Source: Ottowia sp.
GTDB taxonomy: Bacteria; Pseudomonadota; Gammaproteobacteria; Burkholderiales; Burkholderiaceae
NCBI GenBank assembly: GCA_020853585.1
Contig: JADYYQ010000143.1
Coordinates: 1 to 36,269, forward strand
Direction of reading: 5' to 3'
DNA: 36,269 nucleotides
A program made the position numbers and the translations under genes. The notes under the pieces are model-generated. The model was not told the origin of the DNA, did no database searches, and saw nothing but the letters and a program-made list of their open reading frames with translations. This document shows, one piece after another, positions 25,711 to 35,157 of the stretch; position 1 is the stretch's first letter, and each line of letters starts with the position of its first letter.

Positions 25711-28700
25711 ATGTCGTATTTCTCTTGTTATCTTGGTGCTGCTGCACTGTCTGCTTTTCGTCTTGAACGTTTATTGTCTAAATTGACTCATGTCTTGCCA
25801 GAGATAGCGCGCATGGATGCGCAGCTAGTGTATTTGGTGGCGCATGAGGCTGATTTGTCGCCGCTTATGCAGCAGCGCTTGGCGGCGCTTATGGATGCGC
25901 AGCCAGTCAGTACAACAATGATGGCGGGTAATTTTCTGGTGATTCCGCGGCTGGGAACGATTTCTCCTTTTGCAAGTAAAGCAACTGAAATAGCACAGTT
26001 ATGTGGTATCGCAGGCATCACGCGGATTGAGCGGGGAATTGAGTACACGATTCAATTAAAAACCGGATTGCTCGGTGGGGCGCGTGCGTTGACCGCTGAG
26101 CAGTGGCAGATGTTGGCCGCACGATTGGCGGATCCGATGACGGAGACGGTGGTACCTCATCGTGATGCGGCGCAGCAGTTATTTCAACCCCTGCCCGCGC
26201 AGCCTTTGCGTTGGATTGATGTGCAGGTTGAGGGTCGCGGGGCATTATTACGTGCGAATACCGATTTGGGATTGGCATTGTCTGACGACGAGATTGATTA
26301 TCTGATGGATGCGTTTGCTACATTAGCGCGTAATCCAAGCGATGTTGAGTTGATGATGTTTGCGCAGGCTAATAGCGAACATTGCCGACATAAAATTTTT
26401 AATGCGCGTTGGATTATTGATGGGCAAGCAGAAGAGCACACTTTATTTGACATGATTCGCCACACCCACGCATGCCACCCGGAGGGCACCATTGTTGCTT
26501 ATGCTGATAATGCGGCGGTGATGGTAGGGGGGGCGGCCGAAAGCTGGCTGCCTATGGGGGAGGGGGGGCAGTATATTCATGCGCAAGCGCAGCTCCATAC
26601 CTTGATGAAAGTAGAGACGCATAATCATCCGACAGCGATTTCTCCTTTTCCCGGTGCATCGACAGGCGCGGGGGGAGAGATTCGAGATGAAGGTGCGACC
26701 GGGCGAGGGGCGATTCCTAAAGGGGGTTTAGCGGGTTTTTCGGTATCGCATTTGGCGATACCGGATATGGCTTTGCCTTGTGAACAACATGATGATGTGT
26801 GCGTACCTAACCGTGCTGTTTCACTTGATCACAGTAAACCTATGACGTATGGCAAGCCCGCGCATATTGCCAGCGCATTACAGATTATGTTGGAGGGCCC
26901 CATTGGTGCGGCTGCCTTTAATAATGAGTTTGGTCGTCCCAATTTAACGGGTTATTTTCGCAGTTACCAGCAGCAAGTCGGTACGCGCGTGTATGGCTAT
27001 CACAAGCCGATCATGATTGCCGGGGGCGTGGGTAGTATCGATGCACGGCAGACGCATAAATTGCCTTTACCGGTGGGCGCGTTGTTGATTCAGTTGGGCG
27101 GGCCGGGTATGCGGATTGGCATGGGGGGCGGCGCGGCGAGTTCGATGAGTAGTGGTAGCAATACTACGCAGCTTGATTTCAACTCAGTGCAACGCGATAA
27201 CCCAGAAATGCAACGGCGCGCGCAAGAGGTGATCAATGCATGTTGGATGCGTGGTGACGATAATCCTATTTTGTCGATTCATGATGTGGGCGCGGGTGGA
27301 TTATCTAATGCCTTTCCTGAATTGGTTGAAGGGGGGGGGCGGGGTGCCCAGTTTGCATTGCGTGCGATTCATTTAGAAGAAAGTGGGATGAGTCCGGCAG
27401 AGATTTGGTGCAATGAATCACAAGAGCGTTATGTCATTGCCTTATCTGCTGAGCATTTGCCGTTATTTACGCAGTTGTGCGCGCGCGAGCGTTGTCCTTT
27501 TGCAGTCGTGGGCGTGGCAACGCAAGCACATCAGTTGCAATTACTCGATGCATTGCAACTAGCCGATGTTGCGGCGCATTCACCAATTGATATGCCGATG
27601 GCGGTGTTGTTGGGTAAAACGCCTCGCTTGACACGTACGGTGACGCATTTGCCGGCACCTATTGCCCGTTTTGATTTAACCGATATTAATTTAGAAGACG
27701 CAGTGCTTGCTGTACTTAAACATCCAACGGTGGCAAGCAAAAATTTCTTGATCACAATTGGGGATCGCAGTGTGGGTGGGCATACTGCGCGTGATCAGTT
27801 AGTGGGGCCTTGGCAAGTACCGGTTGCTGATTGTGCGGTTACAGCGCGCGACTATGCGGGCTATGCCGGAGAAGCGATGGCAATGGGAGAGCGTTCTCCT
27901 ATTGCGGTGATGGATGCGCCTGCATCCGGGCGTATGGCAGTAGGTGAGGCATTGACCAATTTAGCTGCTGCCGATATTGAACGTATTGAACACGTTAAAT
28001 TGTCGGCTAATTGGATGGCTGCGTGCGGTGCGCCAGGGGAAGACGCACGTTTGTTTGATACGGTGCGCGCAGTAGGTCTTACACTTTGCCCGCAGTTAGG
28101 CATTGCGATTCCTGTTGGCAAAGATTCTTTGTCGATGCGTACGCGTTGGCAAGAAGAGGCTCAAGATAAAGAAGTGATTTCACCGGTGTCCTTGGTGATT
28201 TCAGGGTTTGCACCGGTTGTTGATATTCGTCGCACACTGACGCCGCGGCTGCGTGTAGATGCGGGAGAGACTGAGCTGATTTTGATTGATCTGGGGCGTG
28301 GTAAGCAGCGGATGGGCGCGAGCATGTTGGCGCAAGTCACACAGCAGCTTGGTGATGCACCGCCGGATGTTGATGTGCCGGCTGATCTTAAGCAGGTCTT
28401 TAACGTGATTGGGCGACTGAATCGTGCGGGTTTATTGTTAGCGTATCACGATCGTTCTGATGGTGGCTTGTTGGCAACCGTGGCAGAGATGGCGTTTGCT
28501 GCGCATTGTGGGGTGTCATTGAATGTCGATATTTTATTGACATCAGGTCAGGAAGATGATCATGGTGATGCCAAAAATTGGGCGGAGCAAATTGCTGCGC
28601 GTCGTAGTGAGCACACCTTACGTGCATTGTTTTGCGAAGAGTTGGGCGCGGTCTTGCAAATTCGCCGCGCACAACGCAGCGATGTGTTTGATGTATTGCG

Positions 28701-29745
28701 CGAAGTGGGATTGTCTTCATGTGCTCACGTGATTGGTCAGCCCAATGATCGTGATGTGCTTGAGATTTATCGTGATGCCCGCAAAATTTATAGTGCGCCG
28801 CGGGTTGCGTTACAGCGTACGTGGAGCGAAGTCAGTTGGCGTATGGCGCGTTTGCGTGATAACCCAGCATGTGCGGACAGTGAGTATGAGGCCTTGCTTG
28901 ATACACATGATATGGGTATGCAGCCTAAATTTGATTTTGATATTGGTCGCACCCTTGTGGCACCTTGGATTCATCAAGGGGCGCGTCCTCGGGTCGCGAT
29001 TGTCCGTGAACAAGGTGTTAACTCTCATCGTGAAATGGCATATGTGATGGATCGCGCGGGCTTTGCGGCGGTCGATGTACATATGAGTGATTTGCTGGCT
29101 GGGCGGCATCATTTAAAAGATTTTGCAGGGTTTGTTGCCTGTGGTGGATTTAGCTATGGTGATGCATTAGGCGCAGGTCAAGGATGGGCAAAAACGATTT
29201 TGTTTAATGCACAGCTGGTGCAAGCGTTTGGTGATTTCTTTGCGCGTAAAGATAGTTTTGCTTTAGGGGTATGTAATGGTTGTCAAATGATGAGTCATTT
29301 GACTTCGATTATTCCAGGCGCGGATGCGTGGCCGCAGTTTACGCGGAATCGTTCGGAGCAATTTGAAGCGCGTTTATCGATGGTGGAAGTGCTACAAAGT
29401 CCTTCATTATTTTTTGAGGGGATGGCTGGCAGCCATTTGCCCATCGCTGTGTCTCATGGTGAAGGGTATGCTGATTTTAGTAAGATGGGCGATGAGACTG
29501 CCGTTCATGCGGCACTTCGATTTATTGATCATACTGGGCAAGTAACAGAGCGCTATCCCTTTAATCCTAATGGCTCAGCCAATGGGCTGACTGCGGTGAC
29601 AACCCATGATGGGCGTTTTACTGCAATGATGCCTCATCCGGAGCGGGTATTCCGCGCTGAATTAATGAGTTATCGTCCAGATAATTGGGAAGGTGACAGT
29701 CCCTGGATGCGTATGTTTTATAACGCACGCAAGGCGATGGGTTAG
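25711..29745 (+). CDS. purL: Phosphoribosylformylglycinamidine synthase PurL (large, fused form)
   Basis: This catalyses the fourth step of purine synthesis, turning FGAR, glutamine and ATP into FGAM. It is the long single-chain form of about 1,344 residues: N-terminal PurS-like region, linker, two duplicated PurM-like ATP-binding halves ([25 protein letters not shown] in the first, HDRSDGG in the second), and a C-terminal class I glutaminase with nucleophile Cys in GVCNGCQMM and the His/Glu pair in MPHPERVFR. The start is set at the ATG at 25711 ([13 protein letters not shown]), where the family begins; the frame is open further up to 25672 without support. It is monocistronic. Confidence 0.96.
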   Translation: MSYFSCYLGAAALSAFRLERLLSKLTHVLPEIARMDAQLVYLVAHEADLSPLMQQRLAALMDAQPVSTTMMAGNFLVIPRLGTISPFASKATEIAQLCGIAGITRIERGIEYTIQLKTGLLGGARALTAEQWQMLAARLADPMTETVVPHRDAAQQLFQPLPAQPLRWIDVQVEGRGALLRANTDLGLALSDDEIDYLMDAFATLARNPSDVELMMFAQANSEHCRHKIFNARWIIDGQAEEHTLFDMIRHTHACHPEGTIVAYADNAAVMVGGAAESWLPMGEGGQYIHAQAQLHTLMKVETHNHPTAISPFPGASTGAGGEIRDEGATGRGAIPKGGLAGFSVSHLAIPDMALPCEQHDDVCVPNRAVSLDHSKPMTYGKPAHIASALQIMLEGPIGAAAFNNEFGRPNLTGYFRSYQQQVGTRVYGYHKPIMIAGGVGSIDARQTHKLPLPVGALLIQLGGPGMRIGMGGGAASSMSSGSNTTQLDFNSVQRDNPEMQRRAQEVINACWMRGDDNPILSIHDVGAGGLSNAFPELVEGGGRGAQFALRAIHLEESGMSPAEIWCNESQERYVIALSAEHLPLFTQLCARERCPFAVVGVATQAHQLQLLDALQLADVAAHSPIDMPMAVLLGKTPRLTRTVTHLPAPIARFDLTDINLEDAVLAVLKHPTVASKNFLITIGDRSVGGHTARDQLVGPWQVPVADCAVTARDYAGYAGEAMAMGERSPIAVMDAPASGRMAVGEALTNLAAADIERIEHVKLSANWMAACGAPGEDARLFDTVRAVGLTLCPQLGIAIPVGKDSLSMRTRWQEEAQDKEVISPVSLVISGFAPVVDIRRTLTPRLRVDAGETELILIDLGRGKQRMGASMLAQVTQQLGDAPPDVDVPADLKQVFNVIGRLNRAGLLLAYHDRSDGGLLATVAEMAFAAHCGVSLNVDILLTSGQEDDHGDAKNWAEQIAARRSEHTLRALFCEELGAVLQIRRAQRSDVFDVLREVGLSSCAHVIGQPNDRDVLEIYRDARKIYSAPRVALQRTWSEVSWRMARLRDNPACADSEYEALLDTHDMGMQPKFDFDIGRTLVAPWIHQGARPRVAIVREQGVNSHREMAYVMDRAGFAAVDVHMSDLLAGRHHLKDFAGFVACGGFSYGDALGAGQGWAKTILFNAQLVQAFGDFFARKDSFALGVCNGCQMMSHLTSIIPGADAWPQFTRNRSEQFEARLSMVEVLQSPSLFFEGMAGSHLPIAVSHGEGYADFSKMGDETAVHAALRFIDHTGQVTERYPFNPNGSANGLTAVTTHDGRFTAMMPHPERVFRAELMSYRPDNWEGDSPWMRMFYNARKAMG

Positions 29746-29935
29746 TTTTTTTAAAGGCTAGAGTTTGTATGCTTGCTTATATCACTGGTTAGATGAATAG
29801 GCATGATGGCGTCCAAGCAAGATGGGATGTTTTTCTAAATCGTTGTGTGTATTGATAAATAGCGATGCTGATTCGTCATCACTGATGGAAGTCTTTTCTC
29901 ACAGAAAGGCGGACTGTTTTTGATAGGGGAATAGG

Positions 29936-30475
29936 ATGCAAGATAAAAAAACGTCGACGCTGCTTCATGTACATGACAGCGTAAAGGGACGTTTTTCAAG
30001 TGCCATGTCTATTGATTTGTTAGGACAGATAGCATGGCTTTGGGTGAACTCTCCGTTACAGAAAGATTGGCCTATGCATTTGCTTGGGACCAATGTTATT
30101 CCTGCGATTGAACATCAGCAGTTTCTATTATTAAAGCAAGACGATATACCGGTAGCTTATTGTAGTTGGGCCTTTCTTGATTTAGCAGCAGAACAGCGTT
30201 ACTTGGCTGATGCGCATGGTTTAAGTTTACGAGATTGGGTGAGTGGCGATCGGATGTGGCTCATTGATTGGGTGGCTCCTTTTGGTCATTCATTTGCGCT
30301 ATATCGGCAAATGCGCGCGCGTTCTCCTTTGTCGATTGCGCGTGCAATACGCGTTGATCCCGAGAAAAAAACGGCGAGAGTACAAGAAATGATGGGACGC
30401 TCAGTATCCAAACAAGCTGCGGCGGAAAAATTTAAACAGTATTTTGATGAGGCTATGTCTACTCCTCGTCCGTAG
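29936..30475 (+). CDS. HlyC-like toxin-activating lysine acyltransferase, catalytic His replaced by Gln
   Basis: HlyC-type enzymes move a fatty acyl chain from acyl-ACP to lysines of an RTX protoxin, making it membrane-active. The similarity to HlyC runs over nearly the whole protein: LGQIAWLWVNSPL (29-41), PVAYCSWAFLDL (72-83), DWVSGDRMWLIDWVAPFG (100-117) and RAIRVDP (about 135-141). In HlyC the catalytic His23 follows SSPL and precedes RNWP; here the same place is Gln42 (CAG) in NSPLQKDWP. The second key acidic residue, in WLIDW, is kept as Asp111. Start at 29936 after AGGGGAATAGG. No RTX toxin or type I secretion gene lies in the window, whereas hlyC normally precedes hlyA. It may be inactive, use altered chemistry, or have another target. 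Confidence 0.88.
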   Translation: MQDKKTSTLLHVHDSVKGRFSSAMSIDLLGQIAWLWVNSPLQKDWPMHLLGTNVIPAIEHQQFLLLKQDDIPVAYCSWAFLDLAAEQRYLADAHGLSLRDWVSGDRMWLIDWVAPFGHSFALYRQMRARSPLSIARAIRVDPEKKTARVQEMMGRSVSKQAAAEKFKQYFDEAMSTPRP

Positions 30476-30536
30476 TGCTGGGGTTGTCCTTTTGTATACG
30501 ATAAACGAGAAAATAAGTGGCAAAGATAAGTCGCGT

Positions 30537-30568
30537 AAAAAAGCCCACCAAAATAGGTGGGCTTTTTT
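30537..30568. terminator. Bidirectional rho-independent terminator
   Basis: A perfect 13-bp stem (AAAAAAGCCCACC at 30537-30549 and GGTGGGCTTTTTT at 30556-30568, six-base loop) lies between the convergent ends of the hlyC-like gene and the outer-membrane protein gene. A and T runs on either side let it work on both strands. Confidence 0.92.
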
Positions 30569-30608
30569 GTATCAGATGAGTGTGTTTGACACTCATTACT
30601 GCGATACA

Positions 30609-31211
30609 TTAGAACTGATATGTTGCGCCAATGCTGTAAAAATTGACGTTCTTTTTGCCAGTCGATGAATTACCTACTTTGTAGAAGCGCTCGGCTTCTG
30701 CGCGTAGAGAAATAGTTTCTGTGATTGGCAAGCTATAACCCGCACCAAAATACAACCCGGTATTGCGGCTATCGCTATTGATGGTGTTCACACCGGCGAT
30801 GATTGTATTGGTTTTCAGGCCTGCATTGTAGACGCCTAATTTTCCGTATACACGCGATTTGTTTTCAAATTTGTGACCCGCTAATCCTGCTGCGTAAAAA
30901 GCATTCACACGCTCTTCTTGGTTGCCGGATACCGCGCCTTTTAAGCTAGATTTCTTTTTGCCTAAATCTACGTAACCGATTTCTGCGCCAAAATTATCGT
31001 TCAGCCATGTACCGCCAAACGCTTTAAAGCCAAAGCCAACGTTATCTGTATTGGCTGTAATGCTGGTGTTAGGCCGTGCAAAGGATGAAGTATTGGTGTA
31101 GTGCGTTGCACCAGCAGAAATACCTGCAAAGTTTTCTGGGGTTAAGTTTGCTGCCAATGCGGTCGTTGCAGCGGCGCAAGCGAAGAGTGATACGATGATT
31201 TTATTGTTCAT
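30609..31211 (-). CDS. Small outer-membrane beta-barrel protein (OmpA/opacity-like)
   Basis: This 200-residue protein has a clear signal peptide (MNNKIIVSLFACAAATTALA, cleavage after residue 20). It then shows alternating polar and hydrophobic strands with Gly and aromatic residues (GFGFKAFGGTWL, GLYFGAGYSL, VNFYSIGATYQF), ending in the C-terminal Phe expected for barrel insertion. About eight strands would fit, the size of the OmpA-like/opacity-surface-antigen barrels; there is no peptidoglycan-binding domain. Role unknown: small barrels of this kind act in adhesion or stress resistance. The upstream 60 bases are very AT-rich and the ribosome-binding site is weak. It converges on the hlyC-like gene across a shared terminator. 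Confidence 0.85.
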   Translation of the reverse strand: MNNKIIVSLFACAAATTALAANLTPENFAGISAGATHYTNTSSFARPNTSITANTDNVGFGFKAFGGTWLNDNFGAEIGYVDLGKKKSSLKGAVSGNQEERVNAFYAAGLAGHKFENKSRVYGKLGVYNAGLKTNTIIAGVNTINSDSRNTGLYFGAGYSLPITETISLRAEAERFYKVGNSSTGKKNVNFYSIGATYQF

Positions 31212-31627
31212 GCTGATATTTATATTAAAAATAAAAGAACGTTATTGTAACAAAATTTAAATATGTTTATTTAAATTTGTTTTTAGATGAATTTTATTTT
31301 CGATTAATAAGGTGTGTCGGTAAATAAAAAGCGATGGGGGATTGCCGAGGGTCTTGATATATGTAAGTGCGGGCTTGTGTTATTTGTTTTAGAAAATAAA
31401 GTTCTTAAGCGGTAACCCACAGGTTTACACACAGATTCTGTGGATAACTAATGTTTTTCTTTTTTGATAAACGGGTGATATGTATTGATGGATAAGTTAC
31501 GCGATGTCTGTGGATTGACAACGATACGCAAACAGATCGGTCCCTTGCGTATTTTTGTCGAGGATGGTGTGGGGTAAGTTTGGACATGACACATGCGCAC
31601 GGGTTTGAGTACGCATGTGTATGTGTC
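31212..31627. other. Intergenic region with DnaA-box-like cluster
   Basis: About 415 bp between the outer-membrane protein gene and an unknown gene, both on the minus strand. The part nearest 31212 is AT-rich and should hold the outer-membrane protein promoter. The part from 31413 to 31517 holds the DnaA-box-like motifs listed separately. No gene is supported. Confidence 0.5.
31413..31517. promoter_or_regulatory. Cluster of DnaA-box-like sequences
   Basis: One perfect 9-mer, TGTGGATAA at 31439-31447 (complement of TTATCCACA), is accompanied by 7-of-9 matches at 31413 (TAACCCACA), 31425 (TTACACACA), 31487 (GATGGATAA) and 31509 (TGTGGATTG), all within 105 bp. The near matches could be chance in AT-rich DNA; the exact box and the density make DnaA binding plausible. 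Confidence 0.35.
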
Positions 31628-32242
31628 TTAGCTGTTTGCGACTGCGAGATGGATAAGTGCAGTCTGATTGCCTGAGAGCACTACGGTGGGTCCCGCGACG
31701 GCCGGTGCAAAAGTCCATGCTAGCGCATCAATAAGCAGATTGACGGGGGTGCTATCGACCGTGTCGGGAATAAGATTTTCGATATAGGGTTTCAGTTTAT
31801 TGAAGTCGAAATCTTGAATATAAGCGAGTGCATCTTGTATTTTCGTCAATGTGTTTATCGATAACCATCCGTTGTTATCGAAAGAGGTGTCATGCATATC
31901 AGGGGTGAGTATGTCCTCGCTGCTTGTATTGTGGTCGAGCGCGTTATTTATCAGTGCTTTGTGGGTAATAGGATTTTTTGGGTTAGATTCAGTAAGATCC
32001 ATCTCTTGAATCTTACGATGCATCTTTTTTATCGCCCTATCGTTATTGTCGATATTTTCCCTAGCCTGTTCAGGTGTTATCCAGTGCTCTACGATACAGC
32101 GGTTACCCTCTTCTCTAAAATATTGATCGGGCGCTGTGTTGCTTCTTGAGATCTGTTTATTGTCCTTGTATCCGATGTTTTGATCATTCGCTATTGGTGC
32201 TGTGTTTGCCATTGTGGGTAGATGATAAGTCGATGCAGTCAT
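31628..32242 (-). CDS. Hypothetical 204-residue protein
   Basis: I do not recognise this family. A strong ribosome-binding site (GAGAGGAAT) precedes the ATG at 32242, so it is probably expressed. The first 45 residues are polar and rich in Asn, Thr and Gln, with no signal peptide. Residues 55-85 look helical and charged (PEQARENIDNNDRAIKKMHRKIQEMD). The C-terminal 50 residues are hydrophobic (VNLLIDALAWTFAPAVAGPTVVLSG), too irregular to call a single membrane helix. A soluble secreted effector with a hydrophobic tail is conceivable given the accessory neighbourhood (HlyC-like protein, small barrel), but nothing in the sequence proves it. Confidence 0.6.
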   Translation of the reverse strand: MTASTYHLPTMANTAPIANDQNIGYKDNKQISRSNTAPDQYFREEGNRCIVEHWITPEQARENIDNNDRAIKKMHRKIQEMDLTESNPKNPITHKALINNALDHNTSSEDILTPDMHDTSFDNNGWLSINTLTKIQDALAYIQDFDFNKLKPYIENLIPDTVDSTPVNLLIDALAWTFAPAVAGPTVVLSGNQTALIHLAVANS

Positions 32243-33307
32243 TTTTTATTCCTCTCAGTGTATTGATATGGCATTGACGAAGTTTTAATGTGCGGTTTTT
32301 AAACGATGCAAGGGTGCGCGTTTATTGCATCTCTTTATGGTGTGTCCTTTTGTTATCGGCTTGCTATTTATTGAGACGAACAACGGTGCGCATTGTTTAG
32401 TGCGTGAGGTTTTAGGTGGTTAAAATGACCATTAAATTTTTGAGGTACATCAAAAGAGAAGAGAATGATGCTGCTGCGGGGCTTGTCGCTAGGGTCGACG
32501 AGGCCCGTCTTCAACGCATCTTCGCAAAGGCATTGCAGCATTCGCTATTTTTTGCGCTATATACATCAATAAAAAATGCGTGAACAGATAGCGATATGCG
32601 CGCGCATCGCTTGATAAATTTAACAAACAATAATGTAAGTAAACGAGTTTTTTATCTGCTAGATACAAGATGATTTTTTGCGAAAAATAATCTTGAGGAA
32701 TAAATATTTATAATTTTTTAAGCATGTGTATAAGAAATATTTTTTTTTGCTGCGGATAAATTTTCCTATTTTGTTTTTATGAGCGATTGCTCTATCTACG
32801 AGGATATTTATCCTGGGTACATCAATATCACATCTTAATAAGTTTTTTATGTGTTGAGTATGTCAATGAAGATATTGTAAATTTAAAGTGATTATCAGAT
32901 AGGTTTTTTATCCAAGGACACGTGAGTGCAGTATCGATATTATTAAGTATATTGATGGGCAAGGTGCGTATTTATTTGATGTTTTTTATTTTTAATCGTC
33001 GCACATTGGTTTTTTCTGCATTGCATATTTGTATCATGGAAGGTAGTAGACTGCGTGGAAAATACTGTCATGGAGAAATAAGAAGATGATATTCTTAAGA
33101 GCGATGGATTGTGAAAAATAAATTTAAGCATAGCTTACTTAAGGGAGATAAATAGTCGCATACTAAAGTCAGTGTATTTTTTAAGAGGTGGTTTTGTTTT
33201 AGGGCAGTCATCATTATTTATCTATTGTATTTCGGATAAATAAAAGGAGATTTATTATTGCCTTTTATGTGGTCCCTGCTTAAATATTTTTTGAAAGGGA
33301 AATTCGC
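32243..33307. other. Long AT-rich stretch without a firm gene
   Basis: About 1,065 bp with only one possible small gene (32425-32583). From about 32600 to 33300 the sequence is strongly AT-rich with frequent stops in every frame. It contains repeated GGATAA/TTATCC-type words, including the palindrome AGGATATTTATCCT near 32799, and similar words near 32755, 32907 and 33232. It could be decayed coding DNA or a region bound by a nucleoid protein. The kynA promoter must lie at its right end. Confidence 0.5.
32425..32583 (+). CDS. Possible small protein of 52 residues
   Basis: An ATG at 32425 preceded by AGGTGG opens a 52-codon frame ending in TGA at 32583. The product would be Ala- and Arg-rich with an amphipathic helix (EARLQRIFAKALQHSLFFALY). 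The base composition is richer in GC than the surrounding AT-rich DNA, as expected of coding sequence. No family is recognised; it could be the remaining start of a decayed longer gene. Confidence 0.3.
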   Translation: MTIKFLRYIKREENDAAAGLVARVDEARLQRIFAKALQHSLFFALYTSIKNA

Positions 33308-34186
33308 ATGCAAAATGAAACACCTGATTTTTCATTAGATCAACTATCTTCCCAATCCACAGAGGAAAAAAGTAAGGTAGGTTGGTATAACGCACAGATG
33401 AATTTTAAAGATAAGATGAGTTATGCTGATTATTTGTCACTGACGAATCTGTTATCTGCACAACATCCATGTTCGTCTAATCATGACGAAATGCTATTTA
33501 TTATTCAGCATCAAACAAGTGAGCTATGGTTCAAATTAGTATTGCATGAATTGCACGCGGTATTAAGCGCAATAAGGCGTGATGCCTTGCAATTGGCTTT
33601 TAAAATACTGGCGCGTGTTTCTCGGATTTTTGAGCATCTTATTCAGGCATGGAATGTGCTTGCCACGATGACACCCTCTGATTACGCTCATATCCGCGCG
33701 GGCTTGGGGGCGGGTTCAGGGTTTCAGTCTTATCAATATCGTCAGATTGAGTTTTTATTAGGTAATAAAAATGCGGAGATGCTTCGGCCGCATATTCACC
33801 ATCCGGAAATTTTTACGCAACTCAAACATGCGCTTGATACACCGTCACTTTATGATGAAGTGATCCAGTTACTGGTGCGTCATGGGTTTGTTATTGATCA
33901 AGAGAGGGCATTGCATTTACCTGCTAAGCATAATCAGACGCTTGAGCGTGCTTGGTACAAGATATATCGCGCCCCACGACAGTATTGGGATTTATATCAG
34001 ATGGCAGAAAAATTAGTGGATATCGAAGATACATTGCGTCAATGGCGCTTTCGCCATGTCACGACAGTGGAGCGAATTATCGGTTTTAAAACAGGTACGG
34101 GTGGTACCAGTGGAGTGAGTTATTTGCGTAAGATGTTGGATACCGTGCTTTTTCCTGAGTTATGGCAGGTGCGTACGACGTTGTGA
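33308..34186 (+). CDS. kynA: Tryptophan 2,3-dioxygenase
   Basis: This heme enzyme opens the indole ring of tryptophan to N-formylkynurenine, the first step of the kynurenine pathway. The active-site His68 lies in [11 protein letters not shown], the substrate-carboxylate Arg in [12 protein letters not shown] (Arg145), and the heme-ligand His250 in [14 protein letters not shown], with the [12 protein letters not shown] loop following. Length 292 and the C-terminus match betaproteobacterial KynA. AAGGGAAA before the ATG supports the start. kynB and kynU, often linked to kynA in Burkholderia, are not in the window, so the product may serve another path or the other genes lie elsewhere. A strong terminator follows. 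Confidence 0.95.
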   Translation: MQNETPDFSLDQLSSQSTEEKSKVGWYNAQMNFKDKMSYADYLSLTNLLSAQHPCSSNHDEMLFIIQHQTSELWFKLVLHELHAVLSAIRRDALQLAFKILARVSRIFEHLIQAWNVLATMTPSDYAHIRAGLGAGSGFQSYQYRQIEFLLGNKNAEMLRPHIHHPEIFTQLKHALDTPSLYDEVIQLLVRHGFVIDQERALHLPAKHNQTLERAWYKIYRAPRQYWDLYQMAEKLVDIEDTLRQWRFRHVTTVERIIGFKTGTGGTSGVSYLRKMLDTVLFPELWQVRTTL

Positions 34187-34236
34187 AGTTAAGTCAGGGG
34201 CGAGGTTGTTGCCCGCTATGCTATTCATCGGCAAGC

Positions 34237-34278
34237 AATATGCGCTTAGGCTCTTTGGGGTATAAGCGCATATTTTTT
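34237..34278 (+). terminator. Rho-independent terminator of kynA
   Basis: AATATGCGCTTA at 34237-34248 pairs exactly with TAAGCGCATATT at 34263-34274 around a 14-base loop, followed by TTTT. It lies 51 bases after the kynA stop. Confidence 0.85.
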
Positions 34279-34690
34279 GACAAGTGCTCCCCTCAACTGG
34301 TTTTCCTTGGTCTTTTAGTGTGAGTTTTTATGGTGGGGAAATCATTTTAAGATGGATTTGATCCGTGGTTTGCAATGGCGGTAAGCGCTTGCTTTTGCCC
34401 GTGTAGATGGCAATCTACAGTGTTAGATTAACGGCGGGTACTTTGCGGGTAAGGTGCAGTATGATTTTTGGGGCGAGATGATCTTACTTGCGTTGACTAG
34501 AAAATTTCATTTTTGTTATTTTTTTGCGGAGGGCGAGCGTGTTATTTTGTAAAGAGGGGATACGCTTTATGCGGTGTGTGCTTCGCGCGCGATAGCTGAA
34601 TTTTTTTATGAACAGATACGTAGCAAAATAAACAATATTTTGTGCCATAAAAACACAAAAACCTCACGGCTATGTAAGGTTTGACCGTGT
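34279..34690. other. Intergenic region between kynA and the tRNA-Lys fragment
   Basis: About 410 bp with no supported gene. On the minus strand, just beyond the tRNA 3' end, AAACCT and AGGTTT (about 34655-34680) with a following T-run could be the original terminator of the tRNA gene. The short minus-strand frame at 34542-34724 overlaps the tRNA remnant and is discounted. Confidence 0.45.
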
Positions 34691-34740
34691 TGGTGGGTCG
34701 TGCGTGACTCGAACACGCGACCAACGGATTAAAAGGCCGT
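34691..34740 (-). tRNA. 3' half of tRNA-Lys (UUU), truncated; attachment-site remnant
   Basis: Read on the minus strand, this gives the anticodon loop CUUUUAA (anticodon UUU at 34731-34733), the 3' anticodon strand UCCGU, a five-pair T stem with loop UUCGAGU, the acceptor strand ACGACCC, a discriminator A and CCA. The matching 5' part (GGGTCGT acceptor strand, D arm) is absent; the DNA beyond 34740 is unrelated. One base of the anticodon stem (34736) would mispair. A displaced tRNA 3' end is the standard footprint of an element integrated by a tyrosine recombinase, so the whole tRNA should lie at the other end of the element. Confidence 0.85.
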
Positions 34741-34778
34741 CGTGAAATCCTTTAAAATCATATAGATAGCTCATTATT

Positions 34779-34852
34779 TGTTCTACAAAATTTAAAAAAC
34801 ACCTCCTCGCAAACCCTTGCCAGATATAGGGCGATCAATCATTTGTAGAACA
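34779..34852. repeat. Inverted repeat next to the attachment site
   Basis: TGTTCTACAAA at 34779-34789 and its exact complement TTTGTAGAACA at 34842-34852 lie 52 bases apart, 40-110 bases inside the element border. The distance to the border fits arm-type binding sites of a tyrosine integrase or an excisionase, but no such protein is visible to test this. Confidence 0.6.
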
Positions 34853-35157
34853 TTTTCTTTTTAATTTTTTTCGCTATTTTTTATTCTCCCACCAATTTCT
34901 TCTTAATTATGGGGATGGATTGTCACTATTAGATAAATTCATACCTTAGCAAGTTACTCCAGCACAAAACCAGGCGACAAAAATAGCCAAACCCCAAGAA
35001 TTAAACTCTTTATTATTAATTCCAGGCTAATGCAATCACCCCACCGTGTATTTTTTATGTGGTTATTAATGCAGATTAAAAACGAAAGCTAAAAGAAAAA
35101 GCTGATTGAAGTATCGTTTTTGGCAATTAAACCCTTTGTCTAAATTTTTAAGTTGGC
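34853..35157. other. AT-rich element DNA without genes
   Basis: No open frame, repeat or RNA gene is supported in these roughly 300 bases between the integrase-like inverted repeat and the GTTACC block. Confidence 0.5.

Noticed and set aside
31413-31517. Chromosomal origin of replication.
   Set aside because: Only one exact DnaA box, no dnaA/dnaN/gidA neighbours and no 13-mer array; kept only as a DnaA-box-like cluster.
32943-33131. A 62-codon minus-strand frame in the AT-rich stretch.
   Set aside because: No ribosome-binding site, a low-complexity composition, and an AT-rich context that produces such frames by chance.
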